A DNA stretch of 64,000 nt, taken from Maylandia zebra. Its lineage: Eukaryota; Chordata; Actinopteri; Cichliformes; Cichlidae. The stretch is taken from NCBI RefSeq assembly GCF_041146795.1, contig NC_135176.1, positions 26,111,786 to 26,175,785 on the forward strand. The letters are read 5' to 3'. Positions within the stretch are counted from its first letter, which is position 1. Every line of letters starts with the position of its first letter. Positions 55,123 to 64,000 of the stretch are shown here, piece by piece. The position numbers were made by a program, and so were the translations under genes. The notes beneath the pieces were generated by a model. That model worked only from the letters and a program-made list of their open reading frames with translations, was not told the DNA's origin and did no database searches.

Positions 55123-58100
55123 CACCAGATTCTAGCACCAAGCAGAAGCTAGGCCTCAACTTCAACTTCGAGGACTCACCCATAAGTGCTGAGTGGAGAG
55201 AGAGAGTAACACAAAAACTTGCCAATATGCCGGAGGTCTTCGCGCAAAATGACATTGACTTTGGGAGAACTAATCAGGTAAAACACCAAATCAAGCTATC
55301 TGATGAGACTCCATTTAAGCACAGGGCACGCCCCATACACCCAAATGATCTGGAAGCTGTCCGAAAGCACTTGCTAGAACTTCAACAGGCAGGTGTGATC
55401 AGGGAGTCCACATCACCCTTCTCTTCTCCCATAGTGGTGGTGAGGAAGAAGAATGGGGATGTGCGTCTCTGTGTTGATTACAGGAAGCTCAATCTGCAAA
55501 CAGTGAAGGATGCTTATGCACTCCCAAACTTGGAGGAGACTTTCTCCACGCTGACTGGTTCCCAGTGGTTTTCTGTCCTCGACTTAAAATCTGGTTACTA
55601 CCAGATTGAGGTTGAAGAGGCTGACAAACCGAAGACAGCTTTCGTTTGTCCCATTGGATTTTGGGAGTTTAACCGTATGCCGCAGGGCATTACGAACGCT
55701 CCAAGCACATTTCAGCGTCTCATGGAGAAATGCATGGGGGATATGAACCTGAAGGAGGTTCTTGTCTTCCTTGATGACATCATTGTTTTCTCTAAAACGC
55801 TGGAAGAACATGAGACCCGACTGATCAAAGTTCTCAACCGTCTGAAAGAGTACGGGTTGAAATTATCCCCTGAGAAATGTAAATTTTTTCAGACATCAGT
55901 GAGGTACTTGGGACATGTTGTGTCTCGTAATGGGGTGGAGACTGACCCTGAAAAAGTGAAGGCTCTGCAAACTTGGCCAGTGCCTACTGATCTGAAAGAA
56001 CTGAGGTCTTTTCTTGGTTTTGCAAGGTATTACAGACGCTTCATTAAAAGCTATTCTAACCTAGTGAAGCCCCTCACCAATCTGACCTCAGGTTACCCAC
56101 CCCTTCGCAAAGGTACCAAGCCCAAAGCTAACACTCCTCAGTATCATGATCCGAAAAAACCCTTTGGTGAGCGATGGACTCCAGAGTGTGAACAAGCTTT
56201 CCGAGCGATCATTGAAAAGCTAACTACTGCTCCGATCTTGGGTTTTGCTGACCCCAAGTTGCCCTACACTCTCCATACGGATGCCAGCACTATGGGGTTG
56301 GGTGCTGCTTTGTATCAGGAGCAGGAGGGGCAGATGAGAGTAATAGCATATGCTAGCCGAGGTTTGTCCAAGAGTGAGTCTCGCTACCCTGCCCACAAAC
56401 TAGAGTTTTTAGCTCTAAAGTGGGCAGTTACAGAAAAATTTTCTGATTACCTCTATGGTAGCCAATTCATGGTTGTAACTGACAGCAATCCCTTAACATA
56501 TGTTCTGTCTACAGCCAAGTTGGATGCAATGAGCTATCGTTGGCTAGCAGCACTCTCCACGTTTAACTTCCAGCTTCAGTACAGAGCTGGAAAGTTAAAT
56601 TCTGATGCAGACGGTCTTTCAAGACGACCACATGGAGAACTGCTCAATGACACCGTTTCACAAAAAGAGCAGGAACATATACAGCGGTTCACTGAAACAC
56701 ATCTGTCTGGTCAAGGAGTCACTCTTGGCCCAGACGTGGTCCCAGCTATCTGTGAGAGGCACCTCATTGGCTGTAGCCCAAGTGAAAACAAAGAGATGGA
56801 TTGTGCTTTCACCCTGGTAGACTCTTTGGCCATGTCTGTATCTGCTATACCAGATGAGTTTGTGAATGAAGATCAGTGTGGTGGGTTACCAGTTATTCCC
56901 CATATGCCAGTAGAGCAGCTAAGGGCAGAACAACGAGCTGACCCGTGTTTGAGGGAAATTATAGCTCAACTCGAGACTGGGGACAAGGTTCCACCCACCG
57001 TTAGAAAGCAACTGCCCGATATTCCCTTACTAATCAGGGAATTCAGTCGCCTTGAGCTACACAATCAAATACTGTACCGAACACGACAAGATGGAGGTTG
57101 TGTAACCTGGCAACTTGTTCTTCCAGAGCAGTTTCGAGACACAGTCCTCCATAGCCTCCATGATGATATGGGCCACTTAGGGATTGAACACACTCTCGAC
57201 CTGGTGAGAACAAGGTTTTACTGGCCAAGGATGGCTGCAGATGTTGAGAAAAAGGTTAAAACCTGTGATCGCTGTGTTCTGAGAAAATCCCTTCCTGAAA
57301 AAGCTGCTCCTTTGGTCACCATAAAGTCCACCAGACCTCTTGAGCTTGTTTGTATGGACTTTTTGTCCATTGAGCCTGATAGGAGCAATATTAAGGACGT
57401 CCTCGTACTTACAGACCACTTTACTAAGTATGCCATTGCCGTCCCAACTCCCAATCAGAAAGCTCAAACAGTTGCCAAGTGCCTGTGGGATAATTTCATT
57501 GTCCATTACGGCATTCCTGAACGTTTGCATAGTGACCAAGGGCCTGACTTTGAGTCACACATCATCAAAGAACTATGCAACATCCTGGGTGTTCACAAGA
57601 TTCGTACTACGCCCTACCATCCTAGGGGAAACCCTGTAGAGCGTTTTAATAGGACGCTGTTGAGCATGCTTGGCACATTGGAAAACAAGGACAAATCACA
57701 GTGGCATAGCTTTGTGAAACCATTGGTTCATGCGTACAATTGTACAAAGAACGACGTTACAGGGTACTCACCTTATGAATTAATGTATGGCCGTAAACCC
57801 AGATTGCCCATTGACCTGGCTTTTGGTCTTCCCCTCAGAGACGACGGCTACAAGTCACATTCGCAATATGTGCAAAGTTTGAAGTCACGTCTGGAAGAGA
57901 GTTACAGGATCGCGGCACAAAACGCAGCAAAAATTGCTGACAAGAATAAGACCAGATTTGACTTGCGTGTAACCGCTTCTAAATTGGAAGAAGGAGACAG
58001 AGTTTTAGTGCGTGCTGTACGCCTAAGAGGGAAACATAAGCTTGCTGATAAGTGGGAGTCAGATGTTTATGTGGTGGTAAAGCAGGCGGGAGATCTCCCA

Positions 58101-58676
58101 GTTTACACAATAAAACCTGAGAACAGAGACGCTCCTTGGCGAACTGTCCATCGAGATCTCCTACTCCCTTGTGGTTTTGTCACACCCACTAAGGAGAAGC
58201 CTGTTATGACAAACTCCACACGCAAGCCTGTAACACGGCAATCAGCTAAACAGTATGATGAGACTGAACCTTCTGAGACAGAGGAGGATACCGTTTGGTT
58301 TCGTGAGAGGCGTCCCAGAGAAACCATTCGATTCACCACATTGTACGAGATTCCAAAATCATCCCCTGACACCGATGATGGTGAGGCAGCACAGATAAAT
58401 TTAACTGAAGACTGCTTAGCTGTTAATGATACGGTAGTCAGAGAAGACTTGTCTCATGGAAATGCAGAAATCATTTTGGAGGATACTGCCTTGGATGCCG
58501 TGAGTGAAAAACGCTCAGCTGCTGATGTACCTGGAAGTGGAAATGACTTAGCAGACACATCCACCTTTCAGGGAGATGTTCTTCTAAGCAGAGAAGACTC
58601 TGACAGTGAGCCTGAGGCCTTTAACAAAGAAGATTCGTGGAAGGTGATAAAACGGACACTCTTCGACGTTCAGTGA
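55041..58676 (+). CDS. pol: Pol: reverse transcriptase, RNase H and integrase
   Basis: Large frame of about 1205 codons. Reverse transcriptase: LCVDYRKLN, SGYYQIEV, and the catalytic FLDD box at 55767-55778. RNase H: LHTDASTMGLGAAL, then SDADGLSRRP. Integrase: an HHCC zinc finger (HDDMGHLG through CDRC), then the D,D-35-E triad at codons 57357, 57534 and 57639, and a GPY/F-like end near 58000-58170. The frame is open after a stop at 55038, so translation must come from an upstream frameshift; the GTG at 55059 is not a real start. The last codons before 58676 seem to follow a further -1 break, and the family's C-terminal tail lies in the next frame. Confidence 0.95.
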   Translation, partial: CCYSPEVCDWGNQCISSCSLSHEHCVVTPDSSTKQKLGLNFNFEDSPISAEWRERVTQKLANMPEVFAQNDIDFGRTNQVKHQIKLSDETPFKHRARPIHPNDLEAVRKHLLELQQAGVIRESTSPFSSPIVVVRKKNGDVRLCVDYRKLNLQTVKDAYALPNLEETFSTLTGSQWFSVLDLKSGYYQIEVEEADKPKTAFVCPIGFWEFNRMPQGITNAPSTFQRLMEKCMGDMNLKEVLVFLDDIIVFSKTLEEHETRLIKVLNRLKEYGLKLSPEKCKFFQTSVRYLGHVVSRNGVETDPEKVKALQTWPVPTDLKELRSFLGFARYYRRFIKSYSNLVKPLTNLTSGYPPLRKGTKPKANTPQYHDPKKPFGERWTPECEQAFRAIIEKLTTAPILGFADPKLPYTLHTDASTMGLGAALYQEQEGQMRVIAYASRGLSKSESRYPAHKLEFLALKWAVTEKFSDYLYGSQFMVVTDSNPLTYVLSTAKLDAMSYRWLAALSTFNFQLQYRAGKLNSDADGLSRRPHGELLNDTVSQKEQEHIQRFTETHLSGQGVTLGPDVVPAICERHLIGCSPSENKEMDCAFTLVDSLAMSVSAIPDEFVNEDQCGGLPVIPHMPVEQLRAEQRADPCLREIIAQLETGDKVPPTVRKQLPDIPLLIREFSRLELHNQILYRTRQDGGCVTWQLVLPEQFRDTVLHSLHDDMGHLGIEHTLDLVRTRFYWPRMAADVEKKVKTCDRCVLRKSLPEKAAPLVTIKSTRPLELVCMDFLSIEPDRSNIKDVLVLTDHFTKYAIAVPTPNQKAQTVAKCLWDNFIVHYGIPERLHSDQGPDFESHIIKELCNILGVHKIRTTPYHPRGNPVERFNRTLLSMLGTLENKDKSQWHSFVKPLVHAYNCTKNDVTGYSPYELMYGRKPRLPIDLAFGLPLRDDGYKSHSQYVQSLKSRLEESYRIAAQNAAKIADKNKTRFDLRVTASKLEEGDRVLVRAVRLRGKHKLADKWESDVYVVVKQAGDLPVYTIKPENRDAPWRTVHRDLLLPCGFVTPTKEKPVMTNSTRKPVTRQSAKQYDETEPSETEEDTVWFRERRPRETIRFTTLYEIPKSSPDTDDGEAAQINLTEDCLAVNDTVVREDLSHGNAEIILEDTALDAVSEKRSAADVPGSGNDLADTSTFQGDVLLSREDSDSEPEAFNKEDSWKVIKRTLFDVQ

Positions 58677-58921
58677 GGAATAGAGGTCCGCCAGAAAGAC
58701 TGCAGTACACCCAGTTGGGTAATCCACTGATATCTATTGTGCAATCCTTATTCCAAGGCTTGAGCTTAGCTTTTACTGATGCTTTGCAAGAGAGTAAGGA
58801 GGTTGGAACTTACCAGGAGCCACTCTCTCAAGTGGTGAGGTCACAGCCATCTCCCATGCAAAGGGACTTGCATGAATTTAGGAGGGGAGAGTGTAGCCCA
58901 GTGGCAAACAGATGGAATTAG
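58637..58921 (+). CDS. Detached C-terminal tail of Pol
   Basis: In the -1 frame relative to the main pol frame. It encodes LRRSVRNRGPPERLQYTQLG, then NPLISIVQSLFQGL, a tail typical of Pol in fish Gypsy elements of this kind. The frame runs through the polypurine tract and stops at 58919-58921, inside the first 30 bases of the 3' LTR. The shift most likely lies near the AAAA at about 58648-58651. Confidence 0.6.
   Translation: MEGDKTDTLRRSVRNRGPPERLQYTQLGNPLISIVQSLFQGLSLAFTDALQESKEVGTYQEPLSQVVRSQPSPMQRDLHEFRRGECSPVANRWN
58880..58891 (+). other. Polypurine tract
   Basis: AGGAGGGGAGAG directly abuts the 3' LTR and would prime plus-strand DNA synthesis. Confidence 0.9.
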
Positions 58922-60282
58922 AGACTGTTTATTGTAATTATTATTAAAGGTGTTTTATTTTGTTCAGTTAAAAGCACTCATGATTGGAGAGAGACTCTAA
59001 AGAAAAAATCCAAATTATTTTGTATGGAATTGCATTATTTGTGTTATTTATTTATTTATTTATTTAGTTTCTCAAAGGTTATTTTTTTGACCTGGATACA
59101 AATGCAGTCCAACCAATGGGATTGTTTGTCCCGCCTTGTTTTTCATGTTTGGTTGCGCTGCTAAGGCTGCTTAGACCACACGTGCCATAGCAGTACCTGT
59201 GGGGAAAACGTGGTAGCTGTTGAAACAGCGAAGCTGTTGGTGTCTGCTTGATTAGCCGCCAGATTTGGATAGCCGAAGCTAGTTTTATGAATACGAAGTG
59301 CTTTGCACTGGTGAGTAACGAAACTGTTATAGCCGCTGATCGGCATCCTGAAATGTTAATGTTGTTCGCTTCAAAAAACAAACGCTAATGGTGACGGTAC
59401 TATGCAAGTAGCTAGCGAGTGTGCTAAACGCTCACTCCCGTTGTTAAGCGTTAGTTGAGAACTTATTAGCTGTTGTTAGGTTAAGGAAAAAACAGTATGT
59501 CTATCTGTTGTATTGAAATGTTTTATTGTGTTACTTTTATTCATCACTGTTGTTACTTGACCGTGAGCAGAGTATATTGAGTTTGCTGCTTTTAATGAGC
59601 AGTGTGAATTGCTTTAATGATTGGTGATAGCTACATTGCCATGTAATGAAAACGTTTAGAATTTGATTAGTTGTACAACATTAGAAATTGAAACACATTT
59701 TGTTCATGATTTATACTTTAAACAGAAGTGTTAGTTAAGTGTGAACCATGTTCATTTGAAGTAATTCTGACCTCACTCTTAGGTCAGGTTTTTTGAGTTG
59801 GAGAAAGGAGCCGAGACTCCTCGGAGAACATTGGATTACAGACTTTGTGGAAATCCGCAGAAGAGGAATAATTTTCCATTGCAATGGATGGCGAGCCACA
59901 GCCCATTTGGAATTGAATCTTGAAGTGTGGTTGCCTGAACTGTGGTAGGACAGGACAGTGCAAACATACATCGATCGTGGACTGAACTCACACCAATAAC
60001 TCACCAGATCACCAAACAGGCCTGATCTGGATCCTATTGACACTTTAAAAGACCCGGGTCTAACATTCTTTTCTTTTTTATTTTGGGTATCTGTGCGCGC
60101 ACACACAATTTTGGTTGTTATTGTAAAGGCAATACAGTGCACAAATTTCAAATACAGTTGAACTATTGCTTCATCATTTGCAGTTGTGTTTTCATTGTGG
60201 TTACCCATCCTCTGGGCTCCTGTCGTTCCTGAAATCTTCTGATTTGCCCATTGTTTATATATTTTGTTACATACTGGTTACA
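58892..60282 (+). repeat. 3' LTR (1391 bp)
   Basis: Near-identical partner of the LTR at 51065. It is 12 bp longer, mainly because of extra TTTA units near 59050. It ends ACTGGTTACA and is followed by the TTAG target duplication. Confidence 0.95.
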
Positions 60283-61004
60283 TTAGGTATTTCTGTTATT
60301 AGCTGATGGGTGTAGCCCCCAGTGTGGTCTTCTGTACCCATCTGAAGTACAGATCTCCTTCAAGGCCAGACATGTTGTACTTTCAGGGATGCTCTTCTGC
60401 CTAGCCTGTTTCTAATGAGTGGTTATTTAAGTTAATCATGTCTACATGCCTAAATACTTTGAGTTGCTGCTGATGTTAAAGGCTGATTAGATATTTGGAT
60501 TACTGTAACAAGCATTGGAACAAGCATATCTAATAAAGTGGTTGCTAAATGTATGTAGCGTGACTTTTCTGGCCCACACAGTAGTTGGTGTTCAGGTCTC
60601 AGATTATATATATTTGACTTGTCCGTTTTCTGATGCATAGAATTTAATGGGTATTATTTAGCTTTTCTCAATTTCAGCAATTTTGTAAAGTGTCAAAAAA
60701 TCCTTCACATTTTTGCAGAAATCTCTCAAAGTCACTAAGGGTTTAAGACAAAGAAACAACTAAACATTTCAATGGCTAATTCTTTAAAGAGTGGTGAAAG
60801 GGTTTGATTCTTTCATCACAGAGTTGAAGTGATTGACTCACTATTCGTGTTTTGATAAATGTGAAAAGGGTATTTTGAATCTTTCAGTGTCTTTTGCACA
60901 GCTGATTCTGCGTTATGAAAAATGTCTGAAGTGTTGCGAGAACTGCATTAAGAGAGACTTTTCTGCTGCATCAAACCAGCTGAGGAAAAACTGACTCAAA
61001 TGTT

Positions 61005-61490
61005 ACAGCCAATCACATGGCATTATCTCAAAACACTTAGGCACACAGACATGATCAAGATGAGCTGCTGAAACTCAAGCCAAGTATCAGAATTAGGAAG
61101 AAAGGTGACTCAGTGTGGCATGGTTGTTGATGCCAGATGGGCTGGTCAGAACTGCTGATCTACTGGAATTTTCCTACACAATTATCTCTTACGTTTACAA
61201 TGAACGGTCAGAAAAGAGAAAACAAAAAGCCTTGTTGATAGCGGAGGTTAAAGGAGAAGACTACTTTGAGCTGATAGGAAGGTCACAGCAACTCAAATAA
61301 TGATTCATTACAACGAAGGTATGCAGAACACTCACAACACACTGGAACTTGATGCAGATGAGCTGCAGCACCAGAACACCATACAGGATGCCACTCCTGT
61401 CAGCTAAGGTCAGAAAACCGAGGCTACATTTCAAACTAGATATCAGAAGACTGGAAAAATGCTGTACTGGAAAAAAAGCATGAAGGGGTG
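61005..61490 (+). mobile_element. Tc1-like remnant, plus orientation
   Basis: Begins agccaatcacatggca and continues gtggcatggttgttgatgcc, ctgctgatctactggaattt, acaacgaaggtatgcagaac and gccactcctgtcagctaag. These follow the 5' half of the Tc1-like family also seen at 14494 and 50950. The 3' half is missing and stops break the frame. This is the third partial copy of one family in the window. Confidence 0.65.
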
Positions 61491-61744
61491 AATGAAGCAT
61501 GTTGTATAAAGCACTTTGAGTGCTCCAGTAAAATAGAAAGTGCTTTCTTTACTTTTTCATACATATTTGATTTGACTAAAAAAAAAACAAACAACCAAAA
61601 AACGTCATGCTGGACAATATTAAGGAGAGAAAAGTCTGACTGACAAAAGTAGTAACTGTTTTAATTGGCTGTCGAATTCAGATGAGATATGCATCAGTGA
61701 CGAAGTGACAAATTATTATTAGTGAAGCATGTGTAGAAACAATA

Positions 61745-61925
61745 GCAGTGTAGGTTCTCAGTTATCCAGCTCATGGTAATCTAAGGAGATTCGAAGGAAA
61801 ACTGATGGGACTTCTTTAAGTTTCTTGAAGATGCTTCACCTCTCACCCGACAAGCTTTTTCAGCTCTAAGACCAAATGGCAGAGAGTCCCTGCAATAGCA
61901 GTGGTTACAAATCCAATGAGCAATG
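61745..61925 (-). repeat. Penelope-like 3' tail repeat, reverse orientation
   Basis: Contains ggttctcagttatccagctc, then gtttcttgaagatgcttcac, then ctctcacccgacaagctttt and ctaagaccaaatggc. These are landmarks of the 3' region of a fish Penelope-like element; the plus-strand piece at 26893 belongs to the same family. Classification is from memory of the family. Confidence 0.5.
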
Positions 61926-64000
61926 CAAAGGTGATTTCTGGCTTGTTATATTTGGTCAAACTAGGGTTCACAAAATAACCAAGCACAGATTTCTGTGTTC
62001 ATTTTCCTCTATTTCTCCTGTCAGTGTCTGCAAATTGCTAAATAAGTAATGAGATACCTCATTTGTTTAATTACGGTGAACAGTTTCAGAAAACTTGGAA
62101 TTAAAAAAAAAGGAAAATTTCACTGTGTTATCTCTTAATAAAAACCTTTAATAGTGGACAGTTAAATATAGTTTATGACTACTAGAAATACTAAAATATG
62201 GCTCATGTGCAGAATCGAACTTCCAAATTTGTCTTAAACTTGTCTTAAGTGATCAAAAGTTTCATTGTGATCCTTTTGTTAAAAGTTCTCCTAATTAAAG
62301 AAGACTTCGCTGCATTGAAACAGATATTGGACTCATAGACCGATCTTCTCTTTTTACTTTTAAAGACAGGGATTAAGCCTCTCTAAATACTGGCTGTTTC
62401 TTTAGCTTCACAATGATCTACTGCTCTAAAACCGTGGAACAATTATTCAATACCTGCTGTATAAATTTAAATGCTATATCAAAATATTTGATGTTTTGAT
62501 GTGAGCTTGACCAACGATGCAAAATGATAACAGGTGATAAACATCAGCTATAACTTGCCACAGAAAAACCCCCTGTTTGGGGTCGTCTATCTTTGTGCAA
62601 AATCGGAACATTTTTTGTCTTGCTTCGGTTCCTCTCTAATGACAATCATGCCTGTGTGAGAGCACAGGTGCGCAGATAAACATGCCCCTGCAGATCTAAT
62701 GATAGCATTTATGACCTCTATGGCATTAGCGACTGAACAGACAAAAGGCAGTCAGGCTTGAAGTGGTGCAACAGTTACCGTTAGTACATTATGAGTGAGA
62801 ACTGGTGGCAAACAGCCAGATGCTGAGTGCAAAGCTAGACAACTGAATGCACTTCAGCTCTGAGCATTTGTTGAAAAATAAAGCAGATTCACAGAAAACT
62901 GATGGTGGCATCAGTCAGATACTTTGAAATGGTTATAAAACGTTGATTCCGGTTACTTAATGTGGATATTTATTTTTTGCTTTAAGTATGTCTTGCTGCT
63001 CGTAAACATGACCCTGCCCACATTACAATAAAGTAAAGCAAGAGTGGACGAAATCTTAGTTTTAAAAATGAGTAAAAATAATGTCTTTTCACCAGATTAA
63101 ATACTAGTTATACAATAATATTATTGATATAGTCATTCTGAAAATAAAAGTACAGCATATGGTGAGTTGTGTTGAGATAAAATGAGATAAAGATAAAATC
63201 TCTCATATTCACTGGTCCTTTAAATGTAACCGGTCGTCTTTGGCGTTTATTTATTTGGTATTTTCATATCTGCAGTATAATAGTTATTTTCTTTGAGATA
63301 TATAATACCTTGCTCTTTTATTTAATGCCTTTAGTTTTTAGGATAATACTGAATGTGGAAGTACTGTCCATCTACCCTGATAGATGTCTGCAGCTATTCC
63401 ACGCAGACTTTTTCCTACTTTTGCCAAAGTTTGTATGTAACTTTAACAACGATTCAAAAGTTGTGAGTCTTTGTCTCTTGTGAAACAGGGTTTCCACTAC
63501 TGTAAATAAAATAGTGAGCCAGAAAGAGGGCTAACACAGACAACATGAAGTCCATTTTTTATTTTTTTTTCTAACTGCAGTTTGAAAGTATACAACTGAA
63601 CATCATGATTTGATTTCTGTTATGAGACTCATAAATAAAATTACAAAAAAATTTCACTACAAAAAACAAAACAAAAACAATCTACTGTTAGTAGGATGTA
63701 AAAAAACAAAACAAAAAATCGTTATATTTTCACTATCAAAGGCACAACATTGACTTTATCGACAACATGGAGAAGAAAACCTGCAGCATAATTCTTTTAT
63801 TTTTCCTTTTTATTTTTTTCACACTCCATCAGAGAACACTGAAATGTTACAAAGAGATGTGTCTGATTCTACATGGAAAGAAACGAAAAAGAACAACTTC
63901 TATATCAACAGACAGTGGCTATAGATTGGTGGCACAGCTCAACAGGAAACGTACTGCCACAGAAAGAAATAGCACGTTGTCGCTGGAAAAGACAAAGGAC
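61926..64000. other. Terminal AT-rich region, no feature seen
   Basis: No exon, RNA gene or classifiable repeat was recognised. In mammals ZBTB16 follows HTR3A, but no zinc-finger or BTB coding sequence is visible here; it may lie beyond the window. Confidence 0.4.

Larger units (their letters stand above)
51065..60282 (+). mobile_element. Ty3/Gypsy LTR retrotransposon, 9218 bp, nearly full length
   Basis: Order: 5' LTR, primer binding site, gag, protease, reverse transcriptase, RNase H, integrase, polypurine tract, 3' LTR. Integrase after RNase H marks Ty3/Gypsy rather than Ty1/Copia. TTAG flanks it at 51061-51064 and 60283-60286. The LTRs differ by about three substitutions and a few simple-sequence indels, so insertion was recent. 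The coding region shows four consecutive -1 frame changes. One has the features of programmed frameshifting; the other three look like single-base losses or sequence errors. As given, the copy would not make a complete Gag or Pol. Confidence 0.95.
50950..60565 (-). mobile_element. Tc1-like remnant split by the Gypsy insertion (50950-51064 plus 60283-60565)
   Basis: Left part: ggatgctctactggata, then gaaggccattggagtacag, then gtattttggtgagactgt, ending atgtagccttag at the Gypsy border. Right part resumes at gtatttctgttattagctga, continues with agtgtggtcttctg and gatgctcttctgcc, and ends near catatctaataaagtggttg. Both follow, in reverse, the Tc1-like family at 14494, with internal deletions. 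The element predates the Gypsy insertion. Confidence 0.65.

Overview
The window looks like nuclear DNA from a ray-finned fish, probably a spiny-rayed (percomorph) teleost. The evidence is vertebrate genes split by GT-AG introns, AT-rich introns, and a dense load of teleost-type transposons (Tc1/mariner, hAT, Ty3/Gypsy, LINE/SINE and Penelope-like tails). The species cannot be fixed from the sequence alone.

Three host genes are present. On the minus strand, 1542-27377 carries a complete usp28 (ubiquitin-specific protease 28): 26 coding exons that splice in frame to 1205 codons. Head to head with it on the plus strand is htr3b (28287-36432, 9 exons, 455 aa), followed by htr3a (39401-45690, 9 exons, 492 aa). 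These two are tandem paralogues encoding subunits of the 5-HT3 serotonin-gated cation channel. Gene order and orientation match the human USP28-HTR3B-HTR3A block on 11q23. usp28 and htr3b start codons lie about 0.9 kb apart, with a CpG-rich start region on the usp28 side.

From about 46 kb onward no host gene is visible. This part is a transposon landscape. It has a solo LTR (50096-50776, 5-bp target duplication) and a nearly full-length Ty3/Gypsy element (51065-60282). That element has LTRs of about 1.38 kb differing at about three substitutions, a tRNA-Arg-type primer site, a polypurine tract and a 4-bp target duplication. It sits inside an older, internally deleted Tc1-like element. Its gag resembles the PNMA family, and gag and protease are joined by a textbook-looking -1 frameshift signal. 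Three further -1 frame changes appear to be breaks.

Other nested or interrupted transposons lie in the host introns. A 1.44-kb hAT-like element with a perfect 8-bp duplication sits inside a Tc1-like copy in usp28. An antisense Tc1-like element followed by a hAT derivative with 88-bp terminal inverted repeats sits in htr3a intron 6. The last 2 kb (61926-64000) shows nothing that can be assigned.
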